A stretch of 64,000 nt of DNA from GCA-2748575 sp965222725. Its GTDB lineage: Bacteria; Pseudomonadota; Gammaproteobacteria; Pseudomonadales; Ketobacteraceae. The DNA is taken from positions 4,030,001 through 4,094,000 of the forward strand of contig OZ244969.1 in assembly GCA_965222725.1 (NCBI GenBank). The letters run 5' to 3'. Below the pieces are notes generated by a model, which was not told where the DNA came from, searched no databases, and was given only the letters and a program-made list of their open reading frames with translations. Position numbers and translations under genes: made by a program. This document shows positions 55,307 to 64,000 of this stretch, piece by piece (the first letter of the stretch is position 1; the number at the start of each line of letters is the position of its first letter).

Positions 55307-56573
55307 CACTGCTGTCCCATAGTTTATAAATAAAAAAGGCTTAGAAATCATTGGTTTGGTATAATTTAATCGCCAAATAAAACCAACCAAACAAATGAAT
55401 CTAAGCCATGCAGAATAGTACCACAGTTGTAGCCCAATTTTTGAAGTTGTTTTCACGATCAGAATTTAGCAAGCTGGCGAATGAATACCACCAAGGACAG
55501 AAATTCAGACGATTTAAGCGGATCGACCAGTTTGTTTTATTACTCACGCTCCAAATTACGGGAAGATCCAGTATAAGGGATCTTGTCTACAACGCGTTAG
55601 CACAAGCAACGAAGCTCAAAAGGATGGGTATACGAGTGATGTCCAGAAGCAGCTTAAGCCGGGTCAATAACGAGCAGCCTTGGGAGTTTTACGAAACGCT
55701 CTTTTACAAGCTTTATTCTCGTTGCCAGCCGATCTCGGGTAAACACTCATTTCGTTTTGAGAATAAGCTCTATTCGATGGATGCCAGTACCATTGATCTA
55801 TGCCTCAGTGTATTTCCATGGGCTAAATTCAGGCAAACAAAAGGCGCTGTAAAGCTACATGCGGTATTGGATCATGACGGTTTAATTCCCGCTTTTATCG
55901 ATATTACTGATGGCAAAGTGCATGACGTGATTCAGGGACGAAAGTTTCGTTTGCCGAAAGGCAGCATCCTGACAATGGATCGAGGCTATATGGATTACGC
56001 CTGGCTTTATGAACTGGAACAACAAGGCGTATTCTTTGTGATCCGAACCAAATCTAATATGCGTTATCGAACTATAAAACGCCTGAAAACGGTTAATGGT
56101 TCGGGAATCACCAGTGATCAACACATTATGTTGACCAGTCAAAAAGGTGGTAATTATCCGATACGACTCCGAAAAGTCGGTTATAAGGACCCAGAGACAG
56201 GCAAGCAGTATTATTATCTAACCAATCACTTTACCTTGTCGGCAAGAACGGTTGCGGACATTTACAAACAGCGCTGGCAAATTGAACTATTTTTTAAGTG
56301 GATCAAGCAGAACCTAAAAATTAAATCGTTCATTGGTACCAGCAAGAATGCCGTTCTGACGCAAATCTGGGTAGCGATGTGTACGTTTTTGTTGATCCAT
56401 TACTTCAAGTGGGCAAATTCATTGACTCAATCGGCTCAACGAATCGTTCAACTGTTGCAGTTGAATTGGTTCGAGCGGCGGAATATTGTCGAACTTTTCA
56501 AACCGCCGGATACCACCGATATCCGGTCAGCCAATTTGGAGATGAATTTTGGCTAAACTATGGGACAGTAGTG
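55307..56573 (+). mobile_element. IS4-family insertion sequence
   Basis: 1267 bp with 20-bp terminal inverted repeats. The left end is CACTGCTGTCCCATAGTTTA (55307-55326) and the right end (56554-56573) is its complement with one mismatch. The perfect 9-bp target duplication on both sides shows a genuine and recent insertion. One transposase gene fills it. It splits the desaturase gene. Confidence 0.95.
55408..56556 (+). CDS. IS4-family transposase
   Basis: A 382-residue DDE transposase. An N-terminal DUF4372-like region precedes the catalytic residues: Asp125 (SMDASTIDL), Asp191 (LTMDRGYMDY) and Glu293 within the Y-x2-R-x3-E-x6-K signature YKQRWQIELFFKWIK. All motifs are intact, so the element may be active. 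It moves the IS by cut-and-paste. Confidence 0.95.
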   Translation: MQNSTTVVAQFLKLFSRSEFSKLANEYHQGQKFRRFKRIDQFVLLLTLQITGRSSIRDLVYNALAQATKLKRMGIRVMSRSSLSRVNNEQPWEFYETLFYKLYSRCQPISGKHSFRFENKLYSMDASTIDLCLSVFPWAKFRQTKGAVKLHAVLDHDGLIPAFIDITDGKVHDVIQGRKFRLPKGSILTMDRGYMDYAWLYELEQQGVFFVIRTKSNMRYRTIKRLKTVNGSGITSDQHIMLTSQKGGNYPIRLRKVGYKDPETGKQYYYLTNHFTLSARTVADIYKQRWQIELFFKWIKQNLKIKSFIGTSKNAVLTQIWVAMCTFLLIHYFKWANSLTQSAQRIVQLLQLNWFERRNIVELFKPPDTTDIRSANLEMNFG

Positions 56574-56582
56574 ACTCCCGTT
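56574..56582. repeat. Right target-site duplication (9 bp)
   Basis: ACTCCCGTT, identical to the copy at 55298-55306. Confidence 0.93.
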
Positions 56583-57192
56583 ATTTGGTGGCTTGCTGGT
56601 CTTGGCACCGATATGGCCTTCCGGGTGGCCGCTGGCTTTCCAGTTACTTTTGGCGATCCTCATTTCTGATGTTGGCATCACCCTGGCGCATTTTGCCAGT
56701 CATCGCCTCTCTTCACTGTGGCGCCTTCATGCCGTTCATCACAGCGTAAAACGGCTATACGGTTTTAATGGTCTTATGAAACATCCATTGCATCAATTGA
56801 TAGAAACCGTCGCAGGAACGACACCATTGCTCTTTGTAGGAGTGCCACAAAATGTCCTGATGTTGTTGGTGGTTGCAGTAGTGCTTCAGTTACTATTGCA
56901 GCACTCGAACGTGGCGTATTTTACTGGACCGCTGAGGAGGGTTCTCGCAATCAACGCGGTGCATCGTTTCCACCACTTAAATACGGCAGAAGAAGGCGAT
57001 GTGAACTTCGGGCTTTTTACCACCTTGACGGATCGCTTGTTGGGAACGGCTTTTTTTGACTCTGAACGAACGATCGGTACTAAAGATCTTGGTATCGCTT
57101 CAACGCCGAATTATCCAGCTGACTATTGGCAACAGTTGATGCAGCCTTTTCGACGGGACAAGACATGAGGTTATTTAGTAATTGATAAATCC

Positions 57193-57231
57193 GAGAACAC
57201 GCTCCACATGCCACAGCGGGAGCGTGTTCTC
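57193..57231. terminator. Bidirectional terminator
   Basis: GAGAACACGCTCC (57193-57205) pairs perfectly with GGAGCGTGTTCTC (57219-57231). It separates the convergent desaturase and lspA genes. Confidence 0.8.
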
Positions 57232-57234
57232 CAC

Positions 57235-57771
57235 TTACCTCATTCCTTTGTTGTTTTCATGGTCGCTGTTATCGCCTTCATCATGAACTTGATGATTCCT
57301 ACTACCTATGGTACTCACAATAAAAATACATACCCCTATGAATATCGCTGTATCAGCCAGATTGAATGCTGGCCAATGAGAATAGCTCCAGTGAAAATCA
57401 AGAAAGTCCACTACCGATCCACGCCATACACGATCAACCAGGTTGCCCAATGCACCACCAAGCAGCATCGAATAGCTCGCCGCTTCAAGCCGGGTTGGAC
57501 GCCGCCGCATTGTCCAAACCAACCAAACCGATACGCCAGAGGCTAATGCAATAAAGAAATAGCGTTGCCAGCCACCAGCATCAGCTAGCAAGCTGAATGC
57601 AGCCCCAGGATTCATCATGTGTACGATATTAAGAATTGAGTTAATCTCCACGCGCTCACCGTACTCTATCGTACGCTCAACGGCATACTTACTCGCCTGG
57701 TCCATCAGTAATATCAAACCGGAAAGACACAGCCAACCACAAAAGGTGTTTGTCGGGTTAGAGTTCGCCAT
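57235..57771 (-). CDS. lspA: Prolipoprotein signal peptidase II
   Basis: A 178-residue membrane aspartic protease with four helices and all LspA motifs: MDQASKYA, NPGAAFS, GALGNLVDR (Asp113) and FNLADTAI (Asp140). It cuts the signal peptide of lipoproteins in the inner membrane. The ATG at 57771 is preferred; the frame extends to a TTG at 57795 that overlaps a GGAGG. It is the last gene of the metal efflux operon. Extra lspA copies are often carried beside metal-resistance genes, so this is probably not the housekeeping copy. Confidence 0.92.
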   Translation of the reverse strand: MANSNPTNTFCGWLCLSGLILLMDQASKYAVERTIEYGERVEINSILNIVHMMNPGAAFSLLADAGGWQRYFFIALASGVSVWLVWTMRRRPTRLEAASYSMLLGGALGNLVDRVWRGSVVDFLDFHWSYSHWPAFNLADTAIFIGVCIFIVSTIGSRNHQVHDEGDNSDHENNKGMR

Positions 57772-57775
57772 GAAG

Positions 57776-58096
57776 TTAATTTTCTTTTCCTCCAATCGGT
57801 AGCGCTTGCTCGACAGGGGTGACGTATACCCAACCGGATATGTTGGGTCCGATTTTCCCGGTTTTGCGTATGATAGCCGTCACCTCATCCACCTGATTGT
57901 CATCACAGACCAGAGATAATTGTACTTCTGAGATAACCACGCCAGCTTCGGCAGAATAGGCCAATTCCCGCTCCCCGAGGGGCTTCAAAGTACCCTTGAT
58001 GTCGAGTAGCGATAGGTTTTTGTAACCCGCGTCACGCAGTGCGTCGATGACATCAGCGGACCGAACGTGATGTATAAAAGCGGTAATTTGTTTCAT
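57776..58096 (-). CDS. PII-like protein of the metal efflux operon
   Basis: A 106-residue small protein with the ferredoxin-like PII fold pattern (KQITAFIHHVRSADVIDALRDAG, and SWVYVTPVEQA near the end). It lacks the T-loop tyrosine region of GlnB/GlnK. PII-like proteins occur beside CzcCBA-type genes and may sense metal or a nucleotide. The ATG at 58096 follows GGAG; the longer frame to 58123 is rejected. It lies between czcA and lspA. Confidence 0.7.
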   Translation of the reverse strand: MKQITAFIHHVRSADVIDALRDAGYKNLSLLDIKGTLKPLGERELAYSAEAGVVISEVQLSLVCDDNQVDEVTAIIRKTGKIGPNISGWVYVTPVEQALPIGGKEN

Positions 58097-58174
58097 GTGA
58101 ATACTCCAAAAAAGTGTCGTCATTGCTGTTGGATGGATCGCGACAATCGGTTGGGTGCCGCGATCCTGAGGGTG

Positions 58175-61100
58175 TCACTGAGCGATCGGATCGCCGTTGT
58201 CATCAATCTCTTTTGGCTTTCGCCAAGCCAGTCGATAAAGGCCGGGAAGTACCAATAGAGTGAGTAACGTGGATGAGATAATGCCGCCGATGACTACCGT
58301 GGCCAGTGGTCTTTGGACTTCTGCTCCAGTGCTGGTGTTGAGTGCCATCGGCAAGAAGCCTAATGCAGCCACCAGAGCGACCATCAAAATCGGCCGCAAT
58401 CTCAACATGGCGCCGCCCTGAATCGCCTGCTCGACGGATTCACCCCGATTGAGCTCATCTCGAAAGGCCGACACCATCATGACCCCCGTCAGTACAGAAA
58501 CCCCGCATAAGGTAATAAACCCAACGCCGGCTGTGATCGAGAGGGGAATATCTCTTAACCACAAGGCGATAACGCCACCGGTCAGCGCCAGCGGTACGCC
58601 ACTGAAGACCAATGCCGCATCTTTTGCCGAACCAAAGGTCATCATCAACAGTGCAAAAATCATCACCAAAGTGACGGGGACAAGCAGGCTTAACCGCTGC
58701 GAGGCCGATTGCAGTTGCTCAAAGGTGCCTCCATACTCCAGCCAATAGCCGGGCGGCAATTTCACCTGCTGCGCAACTTTGCCCTGAACTTCAGCCACAA
58801 AACCACCCAAATCACGACCGCGAACGTTCGCGCTGACAACCAGTCGCCGCTTGCCGTTTTCGCGAGAGATCTGATTAGGTCCAGGGGCCAGCGTGAGACT
58901 GGCCACTTCCCGCAGCGGTACGTAGCCGCCCTCTGGCAGCGGTATCGGCAAACGTTCCAACGCGCGCAAGTCGCCCCTTATGCCCTCGGCCACTCGCACC
59001 ACTATCGAAAACCGCTGGTCGCCCTCAAAGATCAGGCCGGCTTCCTCACCACCCGTGGCGGCGGCGACCACGTCCTGTACATCGGCGACATTCAAACCAT
59101 AACGATACAGGGCTGAACGATCCGCATTAATGGACAGAATAGGTAACCCAGACACCTGCTCGACCTTAACCCCTTCGGCGCCCTCGATGCCAGTCAATAC
59201 CGCCGCGATTTCGCTGCCCGATTTAAGCAGCTGGTCCAAATCATCGCCGAACACCTTGATCCCGAGGTCTGATCGCACACCAGAAATCAATTCATTGAAG
59301 CGCAGTTGGATCGGCTGGCTGATCTCATAGGCATTTCCCGGCAACAACGTCAGTTTCTCACCAATTTCTTCCAACAGCTGCGCTTTGGTTTTATCAGGAT
59401 CGGGCCATTCACTGCGATCCCTGAGCATGACATAGCCATCGGAAATGTTGGGCCCCATGGGGTCACTGGCAACTTCGGCCGTGCCGACGCGCGCGAAGTA
59501 GGTTTTGACTTCAGGGATTTCCAGAACCGCTTTTTCCAGTTGAAACTGCATATCCAGGGATTGAGTGAGACTGGTGCCGGGTATTCGCAGTGCCTGGACG
59601 GCAATATCGCCCTCATCCAGATTAGGGATAAATTCCGTCCCCATCCGCGTGGCCAGTGCGCCGACCAAAACCACAAAGATCAGGGCCGCAGACAATACGA
59701 GAACGCGAAACTTTAGCGCCCACGCCAAAACCGGGGCGTAAAACCGTTTGGAGTGGCGAACAATAAAATTGTCCTTCTCCTCGATATGCCCCGTCATAAA
59801 CAGCGCCACGGCGGCAGGGACGAAGGTGAGTGACAGCACCAACGCAGACAGCAAGGCCATGATCACCGCCATAGCCATGGGCGTAAACATTTTGCCTTCC
59901 ACGCCCGTCAAAGCCAGGATGGGTAAGTTCACCAGAATCACCACTAACACGCTGATCAAACTCGGCGCAAAAACCTCGCGGGTGGCCGCAAACACCGTTT
60001 GAAAACGCTCATCCAGTTTTAAGGTGCGCCCAAGATGATGCTGTCGCCCAGCCAAGCGCATGATACAGTTTTCGACAATGATCACCGCACCATCCACAAT
60101 CAAGCCAAAATCGAGTGCGCCCAAACTCATCAGATTGGCGCTGACCTTGGTTTGCACCATGCCCGTCATCAACATCAACATCGACAATGGAATCACCATT
60201 GCGGTGAGTAAGGCCGCCCGGACGTTGCCGAGCATGATCAGGAGCACGACGACAACCAATACCGCACCTTCGGCCAGGTTGGCCTGCACCGTGGCAATGG
60301 TTTTATCGACCAGTACCGTACGGTTATAAACCGGTTCGGCAATCACGCCCTCGGGCAGCGTCTTATTGATCTCCAACAACTTGGCCGACACATCCTGGGA
60401 AACCGTCCGACTATTACCTCCCAGCAGCATGACGGCGGTACCCAATACAGTCTCCTCACCATCGCGAGTAGCGGCACCTGTGCGCAACTCTTTGCCGAAT
60501 CCGACCTCGGCCACATCAGCCACGGTAATGGGTAACCCGGCTCGACGAGCGACGATGATTTTTTCGATCGCAGGGATGTCAGCCACCTGTCCGGGGGCGC
60601 GGATTAAATATTGCTCACCATTTTTTTCAATATAGCCAGCACCGATATTAGCGTTGTTTTTCTCCAGTGCCGCTACTAAATCATCAAAGCTGAGCTGGTA
60701 GGCCAGCAGTCTTGAAGGTTCCGGCGTGATGTGGAACTGCTTCTCGAAGCCGCCAATGGTATTGACTTCGGTGACGCCGGGAACCAGGCGTAACTGCGGA
60801 CGGATCACCCAATCCTGCAAGGTACGTAAGGCCGTCGCATCATAGGGCTCACCATTTTCTTGCAAGGCGCCCGGTTTCGCATGCACTGCATAGTGAAAGA
60901 TTTCACCGAGTCCTGTGGCAACGGGCCCCATCACCGGACCGATTCCTGAAGGCATCTCGCTTTTTGCCTGCTGCAAGCGCTCGTTGATAAGATTGCGGGC
61001 AAAGTAAATGTCCGTGCCTTTTTCAAACACCACGGTCACTTGGGACAGAGCATAGCGTGATACCGAACGTGTACTCTCCACGTGGGGCAGCCCTGTGATC

Positions 61101-61315
61101 GCCAGTTCCACCAAGTACGTAATGCGTTGCTCCACTTCCAGCGGTGAGTAGCCGGGAGCTTCGGTATTGATTTGCACCTGGACATTGGTGATATCGGGTA
61201 CCGCGTCGATGGGTAGGTGCTGATAGTTCCAGACACCCAGGGCACCAGTTACCAGCACCAGAAACATCACCAGCCAACGGCGTGCGATGGAAAATTGAAT
61301 CAGTTTATCGATCAT
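58175..61315 (-). CDS. czcA: Heavy-metal efflux RND transporter (CzcA-type)
   Basis: A 1046-residue RND pump with two large periplasmic loops and about 12 transmembrane helices. TM4 carries DFGLIVDGAVIIVEN with two Asp and a Glu, the signature of the Zn/Co/Cd (HME1) group rather than the Cu/Ag CusA group. It is a proton antiporter that exports divalent metal across the envelope with CzcB and CzcC. The gene is third in the operon, 75 bases after czcB. Confidence 0.93.
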   Translation of the reverse strand: MIDKLIQFSIARRWLVMFLVLVTGALGVWNYQHLPIDAVPDITNVQVQINTEAPGYSPLEVEQRITYLVELAITGLPHVESTRSVSRYALSQVTVVFEKGTDIYFARNLINERLQQAKSEMPSGIGPVMGPVATGLGEIFHYAVHAKPGALQENGEPYDATALRTLQDWVIRPQLRLVPGVTEVNTIGGFEKQFHITPEPSRLLAYQLSFDDLVAALEKNNANIGAGYIEKNGEQYLIRAPGQVADIPAIEKIIVARRAGLPITVADVAEVGFGKELRTGAATRDGEETVLGTAVMLLGGNSRTVSQDVSAKLLEINKTLPEGVIAEPVYNRTVLVDKTIATVQANLAEGAVLVVVVLLIMLGNVRAALLTAMVIPLSMLMLMTGMVQTKVSANLMSLGALDFGLIVDGAVIIVENCIMRLAGRQHHLGRTLKLDERFQTVFAATREVFAPSLISVLVVILVNLPILALTGVEGKMFTPMAMAVIMALLSALVLSLTFVPAAVALFMTGHIEEKDNFIVRHSKRFYAPVLAWALKFRVLVLSAALIFVVLVGALATRMGTEFIPNLDEGDIAVQALRIPGTSLTQSLDMQFQLEKAVLEIPEVKTYFARVGTAEVASDPMGPNISDGYVMLRDRSEWPDPDKTKAQLLEEIGEKLTLLPGNAYEISQPIQLRFNELISGVRSDLGIKVFGDDLDQLLKSGSEIAAVLTGIEGAEGVKVEQVSGLPILSINADRSALYRYGLNVADVQDVVAAATGGEEAGLIFEGDQRFSIVVRVAEGIRGDLRALERLPIPLPEGGYVPLREVASLTLAPGPNQISRENGKRRLVVSANVRGRDLGGFVAEVQGKVAQQVKLPPGYWLEYGGTFEQLQSASQRLSLLVPVTLVMIFALLMMTFGSAKDAALVFSGVPLALTGGVIALWLRDIPLSITAGVGFITLCGVSVLTGVMMVSAFRDELNRGESVEQAIQGGAMLRLRPILMVALVAALGFLPMALNTSTGAEVQRPLATVVIGGIISSTLLTLLVLPGLYRLAWRKPKEIDDNGDPIAQ

Positions 61316-61390
61316 CAGACACTCCTTCGATGAGCGGCAATGAAAATGCTGTTCCGGCCGATGGTATGCAGAATGTCTTTCAGGAAGTGA

Positions 61391-62332
61391 TTAATCATCA
61401 TCGCCAACCTCCCCTTTACCCAATTCCGCTTTCAAAATAAAACTGTTGTTGCTGACATACACTTCATCTGCGGACAGGCCGGACACTACTTCGCTTAGCT
61501 CGCCGTCGGTGCGTCCCAAAGTCACTGTACGTGCTTCAAAACCTTCCTCACCCCGAACAAAAACGACAGGGTTATCCTCGACGATTTGCAAGGCTTCGTT
61601 GCGGATCACCATTGGAGCGGCTATTTCGGCGCGGGTGATTTGCGCGTTGACAAAGAGACCGGGTTTCCAAATGCCATTCGGGTTGTCGATCAAAGCGCGC
61701 GCCATAATGGCCTGATTACCAGTTTGGCCAAGCGGCGCAATATAGATGATTTTTCCCTCTGCGATATGGGTCGAATCGAGACTGAGAATGCGAACCCGCT
61801 GGCCTAATTCAACCTGAGCAACATCCTTGGGAAAAACCGACAGCTCCACCCAAACCGTTGAGAAATCCTGTACTACCAACAACGGGATATCCGTAGTGTG
61901 CTCGCCAGCGTTTGCATTACGCTGGGTAACGGCACCATTGAGTGCGGATACTATCGAATAGGTTTTCAGACTTTCATTCGCTTCCACAGTCACCAGGGGT
62001 TCGCCTTTGCGAACCGGATCACCAACACTTTTTTTAACTTCCCGAATAACGCCGTCGAAGCGTGCCGTTACCGACTGTACACGCTCTGCGTTGGTGGCGA
62101 CGACGCCATATACTGGCAAAACATCGCGGATGGTGCCCGAGGTAACGGTTGCCAGCGTAATGCCGGCATGTTTTATCTGCTCCTGGGTCAGCTCGACGTG
62201 GCCTTCTTCACCGTGCTCTTCCTCTTCTCCGTGACCCGTCTCGGCGAAAGTTTGTCCAGACAACAGGGTGATCGCAAAGCAACACGTAATTAGACGGATA
62301 AATGATTTTTTTAACTGGGTATTTGATTTCAT
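61391..62332 (-). CDS. czcB: RND periplasmic adaptor (CzcB-type)
   Basis: A 313-residue membrane fusion protein with a signal peptide (CCFAITLLSGQTFA) and an immediate His/Glu-rich metal-binding stretch (GHGEEEEHGEEGHVEL). The lipoyl-like/barrel-sandwich domain (VTARFDGVIREVKKSVGDPV) and beta-barrel follow. It links CzcA to CzcC. Its start overlaps the czcC stop by four bases, so they are translationally coupled. Confidence 0.92.
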   Translation of the reverse strand: MKSNTQLKKSFIRLITCCFAITLLSGQTFAETGHGEEEEHGEEGHVELTQEQIKHAGITLATVTSGTIRDVLPVYGVVATNAERVQSVTARFDGVIREVKKSVGDPVRKGEPLVTVEANESLKTYSIVSALNGAVTQRNANAGEHTTDIPLLVVQDFSTVWVELSVFPKDVAQVELGQRVRILSLDSTHIAEGKIIYIAPLGQTGNQAIMARALIDNPNGIWKPGLFVNAQITRAEIAAPMVIRNEALQIVEDNPVVFVRGEEGFEARTVTLGRTDGELSEVVSGLSADEVYVSNNSFILKAELGKGEVGDDD

Positions 62333-63669
62333 TGTGGGGTTCCTGAAAATGTGTTGTCTTCGCCATACTGTGTCAAGGCCAAGGGCTCTGCTGTTAGCTG
62401 CTCAATTTCTGCACCATAGGTTAAGGCGGCTGCGGCCGCTTCGATCTGGGTGCGCCTGGCGCTCAATAATTCCTGCCGCGCGCTGACATAGTCGAGATAC
62501 CCGTAGCGACCGCGTTGATAGGCCGCCTGAGTTTCTACCAGGGCCTGCTCAAGGGCGGGAATGATGGCGGTGCGCAGTGCCTCTACCGCGACAATGGCTT
62601 GTTTGCGGTTGTGAAAAGCCCGGAACAGTTGCGTGTGTAGATCCAGCAGCATTACATCGCGCTCTGCCAACACCTGATTTTTTTCGGCCAACGCGGTCGA
62701 AACGGCGCCGACATTTCGCTTGCCGGAAAACAACGGCATGCTGAAACCCGCTACCAACGCGGTGTCATCGGTTTCCTGCAAGCGACGAACCCCCACCGAC
62801 CAACTGATATCGGCACTGGATTGGGTTTGAGCAAGGCGTATTTCTGCTTCTTTGAGGCGGGACTCTGCTGCGAATACTTCTATCGCAGGATTTTTTTCAA
62901 CTTTGGCGTACAACAGGTCGAATGCCACGTCCTCGCCAAACTGGAATAGATCACCTTCCACTTTGTCAAAGTCCGGTGAGGTTACCCCCCACAGGGCAGA
63001 CAACGACACTTTCAAATAAGCAAGCCGTTGCTGCTCCGAAAGCAAAGCGAGCTTCGCTTGCTCGGCAGCGGCCTGTGCCCGTTTGACTTCCGCCTCGGGT
63101 GTCGCTCCCGCCGTAGCCCGCTTTTTCACAATGCGTAAGCTCTCGCTCGCCAACTGGGCGGCCTCGCCAGCCAGGGTGACCTGCTCCTGTGCCGCTAGCA
63201 CATCGACGTAACGGCGGGTGACTTCGCCCAATAAGGCCAAGGATTCCACCTGTCGGCTGGCATTGAGCACCGACCGACTGTGGGAGATTACGCCTTGCCG
63301 TGCCGCGCGCTTATCCCCCATTTCGATGACCGAAGACAGCGCAATGGTGAGTTCAGCACCACCTGCGCCGCTGAAGTCCCCAGTGCCCCCGACATTTTCA
63401 GCGTCAAATCCCAGCTCATACGCCGGTCTTAACCCGGCTGTTTCGGCCTGCCCTTGAAGGGCTGCGTAGCGGTAGGGAAAAACTTTCAAAGACGGGTTTT
63501 GTGACAGGGAGCGCTGCACCGCATTGGTCAGCGTGATCGTTGAGTCCCCAGGCTCGGCGCTAAGCCCCGACGAAGAAATGAAAAATAATAAACTGAACAG
63601 AATACATCGGCTTTTGATATTCCTCCGCCCCAAAGCGCCAGAACCCGGCGCAGTACGTATTGATAGCAT
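62329..63669 (-). CDS. czcC: TolC-family outer membrane channel (CzcC-type)
   Basis: A 446-residue outer membrane efflux protein with a signal peptide (LFFISSSGLSA) and two TolC-like repeats of long helices. An AGTAGGA site precedes the ATG at 63669. It is the first gene of the czcCBA order. It forms the exit duct for metal across the outer membrane. Confidence 0.92.
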   Translation of the reverse strand: MLSIRTAPGSGALGRRNIKSRCILFSLLFFISSSGLSAEPGDSTITLTNAVQRSLSQNPSLKVFPYRYAALQGQAETAGLRPAYELGFDAENVGGTGDFSGAGGAELTIALSSVIEMGDKRAARQGVISHSRSVLNASRQVESLALLGEVTRRYVDVLAAQEQVTLAGEAAQLASESLRIVKKRATAGATPEAEVKRAQAAAEQAKLALLSEQQRLAYLKVSLSALWGVTSPDFDKVEGDLFQFGEDVAFDLLYAKVEKNPAIEVFAAESRLKEAEIRLAQTQSSADISWSVGVRRLQETDDTALVAGFSMPLFSGKRNVGAVSTALAEKNQVLAERDVMLLDLHTQLFRAFHNRKQAIVAVEALRTAIIPALEQALVETQAAYQRGRYGYLDYVSARQELLSARRTQIEAAAAALTYGAEIEQLTAEPLALTQYGEDNTFSGTPQ

Positions 63670-63752
63670 ATGGTAGATCCTACTTATTTATGATAATTCA
63701 AACCGCGCGTTGCAACGATAACGGCAACACAGAAAAAACATAATCGGTAAAA

Positions 63753-64000
63753 TCAGGCGATTGGAGGGCGGTACAGCGACGAGGATGGGGCCTCGGGAAT
63801 GAGGGCTTGAGAGTCGTTATGCAACGAATGTTTATGCAAAAAGTTTGGGTGAGTCAGGTTACCGGATAAATAGACATGGCAATGGCAGCCATGGTGATGG
63901 CAATGAAACAGGCAGTCAGTGGACATATTCTGATCAGTGGGATCAGTAGCGGTCGAGCTATCCAGTACTCCCGATGATGAGCCATCGATGAAATCAGAGG
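63753..64000 (-). CDS. His/Cys-rich small protein upstream of czcC (5' end outside window)
   Basis: On the minus strand the frame is open from the window edge to a stop at 63753-63755, 82 codons. It contains a dense metal-binding stretch, CLFHCHHHGCHCHVYL, more scattered His residues, and ends SLYRPPIA. Small His-rich proteins of this kind (CzcI-like and similar) often precede czcCBA and may bind or sense metal. The gene has no start in the window. I do not recognise an exact family. Confidence 0.65.
   Translation of the reverse strand, partial: SDFIDGSSSGVLDSSTATDPTDQNMSTDCLFHCHHHGCHCHVYLSGNLTHPNFLHKHSLHNDSQALIPEAPSSSLYRPPIA

Larger units (their letters stand above)
55032..57168 (+). pseudogene. 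Sterol desaturase/fatty acid hydroxylase family gene split by an IS
   Basis: The 5' part (55032-55306) encodes MIRSITWLVRLLYLPLFLL and continues for 91 codons. Removing the IS and one copy of the 9-bp target repeat joins base 55306 to 56583 in frame and gives a 286-residue membrane protein. The downstream part has all three histidine boxes of the family: HFASHR, HAVHH and HRFHH. Such di-iron enzymes hydroxylate or desaturate sterols or lipids in the membrane. The gene follows an AraC regulator. As it stands it is interrupted and presumably inactive. Confidence 0.92.

Overview
The window looks like a chromosome segment of a Gram-negative, probably marine gammaproteobacterium (Spongiibacteraceae/Cellvibrionales-like). 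This is an inference from steroid catabolic genes of proteobacterial layout, an ectoine-type transaminase, Sec and lipoprotein signals, and LuxR/AraC regulators. I cannot name the species. No rRNA, tRNA or CRISPR array was seen.

Region A (1-7613) holds a biotin-dependent carboxylase alpha subunit (cut by the window edge), an acyl-CoA dehydrogenase, an SDR and a metallo-beta-lactamase-fold hydrolase in one + operon. It is followed by a secreted protein of unknown function, a nitroreductase and a patatin-like phospholipase. Region B (7614-18545) holds a cold-shock gene with a long leader, a lone ectB-like transaminase, a large lipoprotein with Cys-rich repeats, a very large exported LamG-like protein with one CxxCH motif, and a UshA-type 5'-nucleotidase.

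Region C (18660-44184) is the metabolic core: a divergent steroid-degradation locus. The minus-strand operon reads fadD3, hsaC, hsaB, hsaA, SDR, hsaD, hsaE, hsaG, hsaF, with a TeiR/TesR-like LuxR regulator after it. The plus-strand operon reads ipdA, ipdB, a DUF35 protein, an Ltp-like thiolase, ipdC, echA20, an acyl-CoA dehydrogenase pair, fadA6, an SDR, a second acyl-CoA dehydrogenase pair, ipdF, a MaoC hydratase and a second thiolase. Together these would hydroxylate and cleave ring A of 9,10-seco-steroids. HsaE-F-G would turn the ring A fragment into pyruvate and propanoyl-CoA. FadD3, Ipd, EchA20, FadE and FadA6 would degrade the C/D-ring propionate (HIP). Entry enzymes (KshAB, KstD, 3-HSD) are not in the window.

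Region D (44242-51609) holds two divergent paralogous AraC regulators, then a three-gene phosphorelay operon: REC-kinase, OmpR-type regulator and 7TMR-DISM hybrid kinase. The last gene is cut inside its second HisKA domain.

Region E (51578-64000) is one end of a mobile element, probably a Tn3-family transposon with a TnpS/TnpT-type resolution module. It carries an AraC regulator, a sterol-desaturase-family gene split by an IS4-family element with a perfect 9-bp target duplication, lspA, a PII-like gene and a CzcCBA metal-efflux operon. A His/Cys-rich small protein runs off the window end. This gives a nested history: a transposon into a kinase gene, then an IS into the transposon cargo.
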